This document shows positions 22,695-31,512 of a DNA stretch of 43,921 nucleotides, in pieces; positions within the stretch are counted from its first letter, which is position 1, and every line of letters begins with the position of its first letter. A program made the position numbers and the translations under genes. The notes beneath the pieces were generated by a model that did no database searches, had not been told where the DNA came from, and worked only from the letters and a program-made list of their open reading frames with translations. Source of the stretch: Methanothrix sp. (GTDB lineage: Archaea > Halobacteriota > Methanosarcinia > Methanotrichales > Methanotrichaceae); the NCBI RefSeq assembly GCF_026419855.1, contig NZ_JAOAKP010000009.1, positions 1 to 43,921 of the forward strand, read 5' to 3'.

Positions 22695-23838
22695 AGATGC
22701 TGTTGTCGGTGCTGTCAGAGCTCTCGGGGTTGACGGGCTGCTTCTTGTGGGCGACAGCATCTGCGATGCTGATATCTACTACGCATCGAGGTTTCTCTCC
22801 AGCGACAGGTTCGCTGTGCTGATCACAGACCGGATTCATCTTCTGGTCTCCAGCATGGAGCGATCGAGGGCCTCAGCAGAATCAAAGGCTGATGTGGTGG
22901 AGACGACAAGCGATTACTCGCTGAAGTCGAAGATCGAAGAGCTCGGGAGTCCTGAGAAAGCATACATGAAGGTCATCGAGGAGTTCGTCTCCAGGCGCGG
23001 AATCTCGCATCTTGGCCTGCCATCAAATGCTCCGGCGGGAATTTACAGAGACCTCTCGGAGCGATTCGATATGGTTCTCCTGGACAGACCATTCGAGCAG
23101 GTCCGCGCTGTTAAAACGCCAGAGGAGATATCAGCAATTGCAGATGCCCAGAGGGCATGCGAATCCGCAATGGATACCGCGATACGTCTCATCAGAAGAT
23201 CAAAGCCTTCCGGTGGCATTCTTGTTCTGGACGGCACGCCGCTCACCTCTGAGATGGTGAGGAGCGCCATCGATCTCAGACTTGCAGAGCTTGGCTGCGA
23301 GACCCTGGACACCATAGTCTGCGGCGGTCCCATGAGCTCCAATCCTCATTCGAGTGGCAGCGGACCGCTTCCTGCAGACATGCCCATCGTCATAGACATA
23401 TTCCCTCGATCGAAGAGTAGCAGGTACTTCGCGGACATGACACGCACGGTCGTCCGCGGTGAGCCGTCCTCGGAGATCTTGGAGATGTACCAGGCGGTGA
23501 GAGCAGCTCAGGAGGCAGGGCTGATGTGCATAAAGGAGGGCGTGAGCGGAGCTCATGTGCACGAGACTGTGTGCAGGACATTCGATGATTTTGGATACAA
23601 AGAGCGCGATGATGTGGGCTTCATCCACTCAACAGGCCATGGGGTCGGGCTGTCGATACATGAGAGCCCCTCGCTGAGTGAGCTCGGCGGCACGCTCAGA
23701 TCAGGCAATGTCGTCACCGTTGAGCCCGGGCTTTACTATCCAGATATCGGCGGCGTCAGGCTTGAGGATCTCGTTGTTGTCAGGGTGAATGGATGCGAGA
23801 ACCTGACTTCTTTCGAGAAAGAGCTCGTTATCCGGTAG
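22687..23838 (+). CDS. M24 family metallopeptidase (Xaa-Pro aminopeptidase-like)
   Basis: This 383-residue protein has an N-terminal creatinase-type domain (about 1-135) and a pita-bread catalytic domain. Candidate metal ligands are the Asp in VIDIFPR, the Asp in YFADMTRTV, the His in STGHGVGL, and Glu residues in TVEPGLYY and GVRLEDLVV. The set is complete, so an active two-metal aminopeptidase cleaving Xaa-Pro bonds is likely. Related cleavage of other imido bonds cannot be excluded. It overlaps the GGGP synthase stop by 8 bases and is probably translationally coupled. Confidence 0.9.
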   Translation: MSRDAVVGAVRALGVDGLLLVGDSICDADIYYASRFLSSDRFAVLITDRIHLLVSSMERSRASAESKADVVETTSDYSLKSKIEELGSPEKAYMKVIEEFVSRRGISHLGLPSNAPAGIYRDLSERFDMVLLDRPFEQVRAVKTPEEISAIADAQRACESAMDTAIRLIRRSKPSGGILVLDGTPLTSEMVRSAIDLRLAELGCETLDTIVCGGPMSSNPHSSGSGPLPADMPIVIDIFPRSKSSRYFADMTRTVVRGEPSSEILEMYQAVRAAQEAGLMCIKEGVSGAHVHETVCRTFDDFGYKERDDVGFIHSTGHGVGLSIHESPSLSELGGTLRSGNVVTVEPGLYYPDIGGVRLEDLVVVRVNGCENLTSFEKELVIR

Positions 23839-24099
23839 GTGGAGCAGCTCCCATCTCCAGTCCTGCAGCGCTCCTGAAGACAGGGGAAAGTGATTCCTGG
23901 CGAACCTTTGTCATTTAGGGCCTGTCGTCTATGACGTATGATACTCTGCCAGGCGCCAGGAGCAAGCCCCTCACTCCGGAGTGGCTAATGACATGTATGA
24001 ATTCTCCGACCGCATCACCGCCGTGTGTGTGATCTGACACTAGATAGACTTATATCTGCATAGCGTATTTGGCCATCAAAACCATAATGGTGATTCGAT

Positions 24100-25341
24100 T
24101 TGAGCCTCTTAGATCATGTCGACCCGGAGATATCAGCAGTAATACGCAAGGAGCTGGAGCGGCAGAGAAGCACCCTGGTTCTCGTCGCTGCGGAGAACTT
24201 CACAAGCCCTGCGGTGATGGAGGCGCAGGGCTGCGTGATGACCAATAAGTACGCTGAGGGCTATCCGGGAAAGAGGTACTACCGCGGCTGCACCTTCATG
24301 GACGAGGCCGAGAACCTCGCAAGGGAGAGATGCAAGGAGCTATTCGGAGCTGAGCATGTCAATGTACAGCCGCACAGTGGCTCGCAGGCGAACATGGCCG
24401 CGTACTTCGCCACTCTCAAGCCCGGGGACACCATAATGGGCATGAACCTGGATCATGGTGGTCACCTTTCTCACGGATCCCCCGTCAACTTCTCAGGAAA
24501 GCTATATCGAGTGGTTCCATACGGGGTGAGCAGGAAGACGGAGATGCTGGACTACAGCGAGATCCTGGAGATTGCCAGGGAATGCAAGCCCAGGATGATA
24601 GTATGCGGCGCCTCTGCATATCCTAGGATCATAGATTTCAAGGCCATGCGTGAGATCGCCGATGAGGTCGGAGCGCTGCTCATGGCGGACATCGCCCACA
24701 TCGCAGGTCTGGTCGCTGCTGGTGTTCATCCGAGCCCGATTCCATATGCAGATATCGTGACAACCACAACACACAAAACCCTCCGCGGGCCAAGGGGCGG
24801 CGTGATAATGTGCAGGGAGGAGCTGGCCCAGGCAATAGACAGATCGGTTTTCCCGGGAATACAGGGTGGACCGATGATGCACACAATAGCTGCGAAGGCC
24901 GTAGCATTCAAAGAGGCGATGACCCCTGAATTCAAGAAGTATCAGGAGCAGATAGTGAGAAACGCAGCAGCTCTCGCGGGAAGGCTCATCGAGAACGGCT
25001 TCGATCTCGTGTCGGGCGGCACCGACAACCACCTCATGCTCGTCAAGCTTCTGAAGGAGAACATAACCGGAAAGGAGGCGGACGAGGCCCTGGAGAGCGC
25101 TGGCATCGCTCTGAACAAGAACATGATACCCTTCGATCCGAGAACTCCATTCGTGACAAGCGGGATAAGGATCGGAACGCCTGCGGTCACAAGCAGAGGC
25201 ATGAAGGAGAAGGAGATGAGGGAGATAGCGGACCTCATAACAGAGGTCATTCGGGACATAAGAAACCCAGCCACCATAGAGTCGGTCCGCTCCAGGGTCA
25301 GGGCTCTGTGCGAGAGGTTCCCGCTGTATCCTGAGCTCTGA
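24100..25341 (+). CDS. glyA: Serine hydroxymethyltransferase
   Basis: This 413-residue PLP enzyme interconverts serine and glycine with transfer of a one-carbon unit to a tetrahydropterin. The N-terminus is [18 protein letters not shown], followed by [10 protein letters not shown] and [13 protein letters not shown]. The PLP Lys lies in [14 protein letters not shown] and the C-terminal block is [16 protein letters not shown]. It starts at TTG 24100 with GGTGA 6 bases upstream, and a TATA-like CTTATATC lies at about 24048. Length is normal. folD follows 15 bases later, so the two likely make a one-carbon operon. The pterin used (tetrahydrofolate or tetrahydrosarcinapterin) cannot be read from sequence. 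Confidence 0.95.
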   Translation: MSLLDHVDPEISAVIRKELERQRSTLVLVAAENFTSPAVMEAQGCVMTNKYAEGYPGKRYYRGCTFMDEAENLARERCKELFGAEHVNVQPHSGSQANMAAYFATLKPGDTIMGMNLDHGGHLSHGSPVNFSGKLYRVVPYGVSRKTEMLDYSEILEIARECKPRMIVCGASAYPRIIDFKAMREIADEVGALLMADIAHIAGLVAAGVHPSPIPYADIVTTTTHKTLRGPRGGVIMCREELAQAIDRSVFPGIQGGPMMHTIAAKAVAFKEAMTPEFKKYQEQIVRNAAALAGRLIENGFDLVSGGTDNHLMLVKLLKENITGKEADEALESAGIALNKNMIPFDPRTPFVTSGIRIGTPAVTSRGMKEKEMREIADLITEVIRDIRNPATIESVRSRVRALCERFPLYPEL

Positions 25342-25356
25342 TGAGGAGGTCTTCTC

Positions 25357-26199
25357 TTGATAATCGATGGAAAGGCGCTCGCGTCAGAGATTGAGTCAGA
25401 GGTGAGGGAAAGGGTCGAGAATCTCGGCCTCAATCCAGGCCTGGCCACAATACTTGTCGGGGACAACCCTGCATCTCAGATGTATCTCAGGATCAAGCAC
25501 GCTGCATGCGGGCGTGTTGGCATAAGATCGGAGAATATCGTGTTGCCTGGCGATACGGACGAGGGCACACTCATAAAAACTATCAAGGAGCTGAACAGGA
25601 GAGAGGATGTGCATGCGATACTGCTCCAGCTGCCGCTGCCCGGACACCTCGACCCGAGGAAGGCCATGATGGCGATAGCCCCAGAGAAGGATGCGGATGG
25701 ATTTCACCCTGAGAACATGGGCGCGCTCCTTCTCGGCGCAGAGCGGCTTGTTCCCTGCACACCAAAAGGGATAATCTACGCGCTCGAGCGTCTGGGTGTG
25801 AGGATCGAGGGCGCAGAGGCTGTTATCGTAGGGCACAGCAACGTGGTGGGGAAGCCGCTCGCAGCCATGCTGCTGAACAGAAATGCCACAGTCCAGGTCT
25901 GCCACGTCTACACGAAGGATCTGAAAGAGCACACCAGAGACGCTGAGATCCTGGTGGTCGCTGCAGGCGTCCCCAGGCTCATAAAGGCGGATATGGTCAG
26001 GGATGGAGCATACGTCTTCGATGTGGGCATAAATAAAGTGGATGGTAAGACGGTGGGAGATGTTGATTTTGACGCAGTCAAGGAGAAGGCGGCTGGTATA
26101 ACGCCTGTGCCAGGCGGTGTCGGACCGCTCACCGTCGCGATGCTCATGAGTCAGACTGTGATGGCTGCGGAGCTCTCTCTTGATAGGAGGAGATCATGA
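25357..26199 (+). CDS. folD: FolD methylenetetrahydrofolate dehydrogenase/cyclohydrolase
   Basis: This 280-residue bifunctional enzyme oxidises methylene-THF to methenyl-THF and hydrolyses it to formyl-THF. The N-terminal signature is [14 protein letters not shown] (Y-x3-K catalytic pair), with [12 protein letters not shown] and [11 protein letters not shown]. The Rossmann part is [18 protein letters not shown], and the C-terminal block is [19 protein letters not shown] 25357 follows GAGGAGGT by 6 bases. It overlaps the next start as ATGA. Paired with glyA, it would feed one-carbon units into biosynthesis. FolD is present in some methanogens in addition to the methanopterin pathway. Confidence 0.95.
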   Translation: MIIDGKALASEIESEVRERVENLGLNPGLATILVGDNPASQMYLRIKHAACGRVGIRSENIVLPGDTDEGTLIKTIKELNRREDVHAILLQLPLPGHLDPRKAMMAIAPEKDADGFHPENMGALLLGAERLVPCTPKGIIYALERLGVRIEGAEAVIVGHSNVVGKPLAAMLLNRNATVQVCHVYTKDLKEHTRDAEILVVAAGVPRLIKADMVRDGAYVFDVGINKVDGKTVGDVDFDAVKEKAAGITPVPGGVGPLTVAMLMSQTVMAAELSLDRRRS

Positions 26200-26774
26200 G
26201 CCTAGTCATCGCGTTCTCCGGCAGGGAGGCTGTGATCTCAGGCGACAGGAGAAGCATAGCGTTCGCCGGTGATTGCAGGCTGCTTGAGGAGGAGCTGTAC
26301 TCTGGAAAGATACATGACGATGATGAGCTGCGCAGGAGAGCTGAGGAGCTCTCTGCGACGATATACATCTCTGACGGCCGGGAGAAGGTCTGGCGTGATG
26401 GGGATGTGCTTGTGGGTGAGGTGACGGAGGTCTCAGCGTCCAGCAGCAAACGCAGAAGGGTGTATGTGACATCAGGAGCATATCTCATCGTGGACGTGAT
26501 CGACGGGAACGCCAGGATATCCGGGAGGGGCGGCACCTCGCTCATCGTCCTCGGAAACAGGCACACAAGAGATGCTGCTGGAAAGGCGCTGCAGAACCTC
26601 AGGAAGATCAGCGCTGATGCAATTGCGAGGGTTATGAAAGAGGTCAGCGCAGGAACTGCGACCATGAGCAGGGAGCACACAGTTTTGAAGATCACAACAT
26701 CTCATAAAGACCCTGCATCTGTTCTCATGCAGGTTTTCTCCAAAGACTGCGAGAAGATGGGCTGGAGGTCATGA
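26196..26774 (+). CDS. DUF2121-like methanogen protein
   Basis: This 192-residue protein starts at ATG 26196, overlapping the folD stop (ATGA). The N-terminus [20 protein letters not shown] resembles the DUF2121 family found in methanogens and is faintly like the strands of Ntn/proteasome-type folds (GDRR). That structural idea is my impression. A Gly-rich strand ([14 protein letters not shown]) lies in the middle. No function is known to me. It is coupled on both sides, to folD and to mobA, so it is expressed with one-carbon and nucleotide-transfer enzymes. Confidence 0.75.
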   Translation: MSLVIAFSGREAVISGDRRSIAFAGDCRLLEEELYSGKIHDDDELRRRAEELSATIYISDGREKVWRDGDVLVGEVTEVSASSSKRRRVYVTSGAYLIVDVIDGNARISGRGGTSLIVLGNRHTRDAAGKALQNLRKISADAIARVMKEVSAGTATMSREHTVLKITTSHKDPASVLMQVFSKDCEKMGWRS

Positions 26775-27403
26775 GGTCGGCGGTTGTGCTTGCCGGCGGG
26801 GAGGGCAGACGGATGGGCACGGAGAAGGCATCCGTCATGCTCTGCGGCAGGCCTCTGATATGGCATGTGATTAAGAGAGTATTCGATGCGGTCGATGAGG
26901 TCATTGTTGTCATGAGAGATGGCGCGCAGGCGAGGCGGCTTGAAGGCGTCATCTCTGGCTGCAGGGTGGCGATCGATCGTGCGCATGGCGTGGGGCCGGT
27001 CGCGGGCCTCCAGGCCGGAATGGATGCTGCACGGGGGCGATACGCATTCGCAGCAGGCTGCGATATGCCCTTTCTAAATCCCGATATAATAGACGGCCTC
27101 TTCTCGCTTGCTGAAGGTCGTGACGGTGCAGTTCCTCTTCTGAATGAACTTCCCGAGAGGCTGCATGCCGTTTACCTTGCAAGACGGCTCGAAGAGGCAT
27201 GCAGAGACGCTATCACAAGAGGTGAGAGCAGGATATCAGCGCCGCTATCAGGGCTTGATATCAGATTTGTGGACGCAGGAATGTTCAGGGGCGTGGATCC
27301 CGATCTCCTGAGCTTCTTCAACGTCAACACCCCTGACGATCTCAGGAGCGCGGAGAGCATCATTAGAAAACGGACTGCAGAGATGCGCTCAGAGCTGATG
27401 TGA
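26771..27403 (+). CDS. mobA: MobA-like molybdopterin guanylyltransferase
   Basis: This 210-residue nucleotidyltransferase attaches GMP to molybdopterin, as needed for the tungsten or molybdenum formylmethanofuran dehydrogenase of methanogens. The P-loop-like LAGGEGRRMGTEK lies at the N-terminus. VGPVAGLQAGMDAA, the metal-binding CDMPFLNPD and the C-terminal FFNVNTPDDL follow. ATGA overlap with the preceding gene. A role with another cofactor (for example CofC-like) is less likely given the LAGGxGxRMG...K signature. Confidence 0.88.
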   Translation: MRSAVVLAGGEGRRMGTEKASVMLCGRPLIWHVIKRVFDAVDEVIVVMRDGAQARRLEGVISGCRVAIDRAHGVGPVAGLQAGMDAARGRYAFAAGCDMPFLNPDIIDGLFSLAEGRDGAVPLLNELPERLHAVYLARRLEEACRDAITRGESRISAPLSGLDIRFVDAGMFRGVDPDLLSFFNVNTPDDLRSAESIIRKRTAEMRSELM

Positions 27404-27981
27404 TTGGTGAATAAGAGAATGCTTTTTCATCAGGTGTCTGCTTTGCACGACAGATGCTGTGTTGGATAAGTCTTTAAAATCCGCAAGCAGAAGACGATTC
27501 CAGGAATGCGTGGAGAGCAGATCAGAATCAATAGCTAGAGACGTTATCACAAAAGGTTATCCAACACAGCAACGACAGATACCCCTGTCGCCATCGGGCT
27601 CAGCGGACTGGCAACCGGTAGGCAGGGTCTGTTTGCTGAGAGCTGAATATCATCAGAGCTTGCATCTGGGCTCATCTTCTCGAATTATCGTAGATCTGGA
27701 TTGAGCCGAGTCTCTTCGGGATCTTTGGAGGCTATTTTTATCTATCAATCCGCTAATTCAGCTGGACGAGCCTGACAGGAAATCAAAAAAGTATATGTAG
27801 CTTGATCTCCAGAGAAAAGCTGCTAGGAAGCCCTGCTCCTCCAGGAAGTTACATCATATATCGTGGCGCGGAAGTGGCTGCGACTCTGAACCGCCTGGCA
27901 CAGGGCATGCGCGGGGACGGGATCGGATCTGTTCGAGCTTTCGCTGATTCGAATCCCGCTGCTCCCTCAGGAGGATCGCAC
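27404..27981. other. Intergenic stretch with inverted repeat and long leader
   Basis: No gene is supported between mobA and the PfpI-rubredoxin gene. The stretch holds a 14-bp inverted repeat (27456-27469 and 27557-27570) and a TATA-like AAAGTATATG at about 27788-27797. From this, a leader of about 160 bases before ATG 27982 is implied. Open frames at 27459-27704 and the in-frame extension from 27802 look fortuitous. Confidence 0.5.
27456..27570. repeat. 14-bp inverted repeat, possible long stem-loop
   Basis: GCTGTGTTGGATAA (27456-27469) is the exact reverse complement of TTATCCAACACAGC (27557-27570), with 87 bases between. The word CGACAGAT occurs next to both arms in direct orientation. 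It could be the base stem of a structured RNA, or a decayed element. Confidence 0.55.
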
Positions 27982-29112
27982 ATGAGACATGCTCTTCTCT
28001 GTATGGCCGTTATGGCGGCTCTTATCATATCTGCATCTGGCCAGGGCACAACATCATGCTGGATGTGCCCTGTTTGCGGGACTGTTTATACGCTCGAGAT
28101 CAGCGTGCCATCCGTGGCTCAGTACTACCAGACGACTCTGGGAAGCATGATGAGCCTGGACCCGAACAATCCGGACTGGTACTGTTCGACATGCTACTAC
28201 ACCCTCGGTATGATCACATTCGCTGGAAACTTCGTGCTCGTTCCGTGCGAAGGTTTTACCGAACAGGAGACTGAGAACAGTACAGACGGGCCCGTTCCTG
28301 TTCAGACGCTCAACACATCTCAGCTATCGGCGTCGCGTGTGCCGGAAGATGCGACCGAAGCTTTCAGGAATCTCAGCGGCAGCATTCTGATGGTTGTTGC
28401 TCCTAAAAACTACCAGGAGAGGGAGCTGGATATCCCGAAGGAGGCCTTTGAGAGGAGCGGGCTGGACGTGGATGTGGCCTCGAAGGGCGTCACCACCGCC
28501 ACCTCCATGGGCGGTGAGAGCGTGTCTGTAGATGTTGATGTGAGAAGCGCGGATCTCTCAAAGTACAGAGCTGTGGTGTTCGTCGGAGGAATCGGCATCG
28601 AGGAGCTGAAGCTGCACCAGGACAGCGACTACGTGAACCTTGCAAGGAGCGCATACGACAGGGGAATGATCGTGGCCGCGATCTGTCTGGCTCCGAACAT
28701 ACTCGCGAGCGCAGGGTTGCTGACGAACAGGAACGCGACCTGTGCGGACAGCACATATCTGATCCAGAAGAATGTGAACTACAGAGATGCGCCAGTGGTG
28801 AGGGATGGATCGATAATAACAGGCAGAGACCCCAATTCATCAGAGGAGTTCGCGGAGATGATCATCGCAGCTCTATCTGAGCAGTCCCAGCACACAACAG
28901 GACAGGTCGAGGAGAGGAACGGAGCGCTGACACTCGTGGGCGCAGGCACATCATCTCCAAAATACAGATGCACGGTCTGCGGCTACGAGTACGATCCAGC
29001 GGTCGGCGATCCGGGCCAGGGGATCCAGCCAGGTACTCCGTTCGGTGAGCTTCCTGCAGGCTGGAAGTGCCCGCAGTGTGGCGCTGCTAAGGATAAATTC
29101 GTGCGTGTGTGA
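27982..29112 (+). CDS. Exported PfpI/DJ-1-like protein with C-terminal rubredoxin domain
   Basis: This protein of about 376 residues starts at ATG 27982, with GGAGGAT 6 bases upstream. It begins with a signal peptide ([19 protein letters not shown]). A short Cys-rich segment with two CxxC pairs (CPVC and CSTC, about 50 residues apart) follows. A PfpI/DJ-1 fold domain comes next: [29 protein letters not shown], and the nucleophile-elbow-like [16 protein letters not shown] with a Cys in the expected position. A complete rubredoxin ends the protein ([12 protein letters not shown], then [13 protein letters not shown]). Rubredoxin is normally a small cytosolic electron carrier; here it would be outside the cytoplasm. 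Possible roles are redox-dependent protein or oxidant handling at the surface, but these are guesses. The domain calls are firm. Confidence 0.88.
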   Translation: MRHALLCMAVMAALIISASGQGTTSCWMCPVCGTVYTLEISVPSVAQYYQTTLGSMMSLDPNNPDWYCSTCYYTLGMITFAGNFVLVPCEGFTEQETENSTDGPVPVQTLNTSQLSASRVPEDATEAFRNLSGSILMVVAPKNYQERELDIPKEAFERSGLDVDVASKGVTTATSMGGESVSVDVDVRSADLSKYRAVVFVGGIGIEELKLHQDSDYVNLARSAYDRGMIVAAICLAPNILASAGLLTNRNATCADSTYLIQKNVNYRDAPVVRDGSIITGRDPNSSEEFAEMIIAALSEQSQHTTGQVEERNGALTLVGAGTSSPKYRCTVCGYEYDPAVGDPGQGIQPGTPFGELPAGWKCPQCGAAKDKFVRV

Positions 29113-29145
29113 TGTCCTGACAGCAGACGGAGAGGACGGGAAGCG

Positions 29146-29772
29146 CTACACGTGAGATTCCGTCTGACAGCCCCTCCGCCGTATGAACCTCTCGATCTCA
29201 GAGGCTGCACGGTCTGCAACCTCTGAGATCCCCCTTCCCGCATCTATCACCACGAACCTCTCAGGCTCCCTTGAAGCTATTATATCGAAGTTCCTGCTCA
29301 CCTCTCTCAGAAGCGTCTCCATCTCGAAGATCGAGGTCGCGCCGCGCTTCTTGCACCTCTCGAGGGCCACTGACGGATCTATCCTGAAGAGCAGCGTCAT
29401 GTCAGGCATCCGTGACCAGGGCCTGTGCAGATCGTATATCCACTCGATCGACACCATCTCCCTGAGAAGAGCTCCCTGGTACGCCGCGCGCGAGTCTATG
29501 TATCTGTCGGATACCACGACCTTTCCTTTGCTGATGGAAGGGAGTATGCATGAGCGAAAGTGATTGGCGTGATCCGCCATGAATAAAAAGAGCTGCTCGA
29601 GCGGATCCTCTGTGCTCCTTGCCATCTCTCCAAGTGGCCCCTCAGTCGGCTCTCTGGTGAAAACGAAATCCGGAAACCTCTTCTGGAGCACCCGCGCGAC
29701 TGTCGTCTTTCCAGCGCCATCGATTCCCTCGAGGGTGATGAGAAGACCTCTGTCTGCTCGCATGATCTGCAT
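29146..29772 (-). CDS. tmk: Thymidylate kinase
   Basis: This 208-residue enzyme phosphorylates dTMP to dTDP for DNA synthesis. The P-loop is EGIDGAGKTT, followed by FTREPTEGPLGE, the DRY motif VVSDRYIDSRAAYQG and a C-terminal helix. ATG 29772 has GGAGAT about 9 bases upstream; ATG 29763 is an alternative. It is convergent with the PfpI-rubredoxin gene. Length and motifs are normal for the family. Confidence 0.92.
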   Translation of the reverse strand: MQIMRADRGLLITLEGIDGAGKTTVARVLQKRFPDFVFTREPTEGPLGEMARSTEDPLEQLFLFMADHANHFRSCILPSISKGKVVVSDRYIDSRAAYQGALLREMVSIEWIYDLHRPWSRMPDMTLLFRIDPSVALERCKKRGATSIFEMETLLREVSRNFDIIASREPERFVVIDAGRGISEVADRAASEIERFIRRRGCQTESHV

Positions 29773-29937
29773 CCCTGTGGATCTCCTGATATGTTCCCTG
29801 TTTTGTGGCCATCATTCAAGGCGCAGAGGATCCAGCATTACAGTATCGTGCCTCCATGATGCCCCTTCCGGCCAAATGATCCCGCCAGTAGCTTCTGCCC
29901 CCATCTGGATGGCGCATGCACTGATCCAGCCAGAGCA

Positions 29938-30810
29938 TTACTCCGGCATTGTTGATCCCATCATACCATCATCAGATGCCTCCGAGCTCCCAATCAGCCC
30001 TGTGCATAGGCACTGACCGTTAACCCAGCGGCACATGGGGTTCTGCTCGCACTGTTGCTTCTCCGGATTGTCTGGAATTACTCCACGGCAGTAGCAATTC
30101 CCGTCGACCCAGCTGCACTGCGGGTTGCTCTCACAGACATCCTCTGGAGATGGCCCTGGTGACGGCACAGGCGGAACCCACTGATAGTGGACATCAACAA
30201 CCACACGGTTGCTGAACATGCCTCCTGAATAGAGAAGGCATTCATGCCTGCCCACGGTATCTGCGTAATACCAGATGCGGTAGAATCCCGGTGTCGCATA
30301 GCCGAGATCGTATCTCCACACGAAACCCTCAGGGTAAATCTCGTAGATGGAGACAGGTGATGCATCCGGAACGAATATCAGCATTTCCGCCCAAGTGCCA
30401 AGGGGCATTGTCGCATACCACGACCATCCATTGTGCCGCCTGATCCACATCACAGGCATGCTGTCAGGAAAGATCGCGCTGAACCTCTTCCAGGGCATGT
30501 AGCTGCCGCTGTAGTAGACGTAGGAGGACTGGCCTGTGTCCTCAAGTGGGAGCAGCTCGCCCACATCCGTCTCTGGCGGGGGCTGTGATGTGTAATCTGC
30601 ACTTTCCACCGCTGAGGATGCAGCAGCCTCTGGAACTTCCATAGTTGCCTCTTCTGCTCCTGAATATTTCAAAAGAGACGCGAACTCCTGCATGCTCATA
30701 TTCACAGCAGCTGAGCCGGGCTCCTGCTCGTAGCCGCCAAGAGCCAGACCGCTGAAAATGATAATACCGACCAGCGCCCAAATACACTTACTCACAGAGA
30801 TCACTCCCAT
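29938..30810 (-). CDS. Exported protein with twin C-terminal Cys modules
   Basis: This 290-residue protein has a signal sequence (KCIWALVGIIIFSGLALGG). An acidic Ser/Ala/Glu-rich linker (about 30-95) and an aromatic-rich beta domain follow (Trp-rich: MPWKRF, VMWIRRHNGWSWYATM). A Pro-rich hinge VPPVPSPGPSPED leads to two tandem copies of a Cys module: CESNPQCSWVDGNCYCRG and CEQNPMCRWVNGQCLCTG. The pattern is C-x2-NP-x-C-x-W-V-x-G-x-C-x-C, probably disulphide-bonded outside the cell. The aromatic-rich domain may bind a surface ligand or carbohydrate. I do not recognise a named family. Confidence 0.8.
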   Translation of the reverse strand: MGVISVSKCIWALVGIIIFSGLALGGYEQEPGSAAVNMSMQEFASLLKYSGAEEATMEVPEAAASSAVESADYTSQPPPETDVGELLPLEDTGQSSYVYYSGSYMPWKRFSAIFPDSMPVMWIRRHNGWSWYATMPLGTWAEMLIFVPDASPVSIYEIYPEGFVWRYDLGYATPGFYRIWYYADTVGRHECLLYSGGMFSNRVVVDVHYQWVPPVPSPGPSPEDVCESNPQCSWVDGNCYCRGVIPDNPEKQQCEQNPMCRWVNGQCLCTGLIGSSEASDDGMMGSTMPE

Positions 30811-30853
30811 GTTCAGTCCTGCAGCCGCATCTCAGCATGATCCTGTACAAAAC

Positions 30854-30908
30854 GTGACCTCCTCTCCGGCCTGAAGACCGGAGTTTGCGCCATGCTACTC
30901 TCTATCAC
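30854..30908 (-). mobile_element. Solo TnpB-tail/right-end relic (IS200/IS605 type), copy 2
   Basis: The minus strand starts GTGATAGAGAGTAGCATGGC, then has CTCCGG-TCTTCAGG-CCGGAG and AGGAGGTCACG. In frame it reads VIESSMAQTPVFRPERRSR. It matches copy 1 closely, with compensating changes in the hairpin. Its first bases overlap the stop codon of the response-regulator gene. Confidence 0.55.
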
Positions 30909-31378
30909 GCAACAGAGGCGTTTTCTGCAGCGCTCCTGTCGGGCGTGTCGCTCACTGGCGGCAGGGTGTTCCACGTCAGCCAGTATGTGCACACGGTCCT
31001 CGCCAGCTCCTGGAACTTGTTGAATCCAAGCGGCTTTATGAGATAGCTGTTCGCATGGTTCATGTACGCGTTTCTGATATCATGCCTGTTCTTCGATGTG
31101 GTCAGTATCACCACCGGTATGCTCCGCAGATCCTCAGAACGCTTGATCTCCTTGAGAAGGTCCATGCCATCCATTTTCGGAAGCCTCAGATCCAGAAGGA
31201 TGAGATCCGGTCTAGGGCTGGTGCTGCTGTCCACGTATCTGCCGCGATGGAGCAGGAAATCGAGCGCCTGTTCTCCATCGCCCACCCAGTAGATCCTTCC
31301 CATGTTCATCTCTTCAAAGGATCTTATAAATAGGGACGCATGGTTCTCGTCGTCCTCCACAAGCAATACCGATGACAT
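30905..31378 (-). CDS. Rcp/CheY-type single-domain response regulator
   Basis: This 157-residue receiver-only protein has the acidic pocket VEDDENH and the phospho-acceptor Asp in LILLDLRLPKMDG. The switch Thr lies in VVILTTSKN and the conserved Lys in YLIKPL. It belongs to the Rcp1-like group that pairs with PAS or phytochrome-like kinases. It has no output domain, so it probably relays phosphate or binds a target. The many-PAS histidine kinase 8 kb away is a possible partner, but nothing in the sequence proves it. The C-terminal 25 residues are low-complexity. The stop codon overlaps the relic repeat. Confidence 0.92.
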   Translation of the reverse strand: MSSVLLVEDDENHASLFIRSFEEMNMGRIYWVGDGEQALDFLLHRGRYVDSSTSPRPDLILLDLRLPKMDGMDLLKEIKRSEDLRSIPVVILTTSKNRHDIRNAYMNHANSYLIKPLGFNKFQELARTVCTYWLTWNTLPPVSDTPDRSAAENASVA

Positions 31379-31512
31379 ACCACACTCACTTCAATACCTG
31401 TTTTGGTCTCTTGCATGAACTCAGACGTCAGGCGCACATAGTGTGCCACACAGGACAATTTTGTTGATTTTGTTCCTGGCCCGAAACGTTTCATGTGTTG
31501 CAGCACAATATG

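Noticed and set aside
27459-27704. 81-codon plus-strand frame in the gap after mobA
   Set aside because: It begins within the inverted-repeat arm, has no ribosome site and no recognisable family.
27930-27965. tRNA-like T-loop word GATTCGAATCCCGC upstream of the PfpI-rubredoxin gene
   Set aside because: The word resembles a T-arm, but the flanking bases do not form a T-stem and no acceptor, D or anticodon arm can be built around it.
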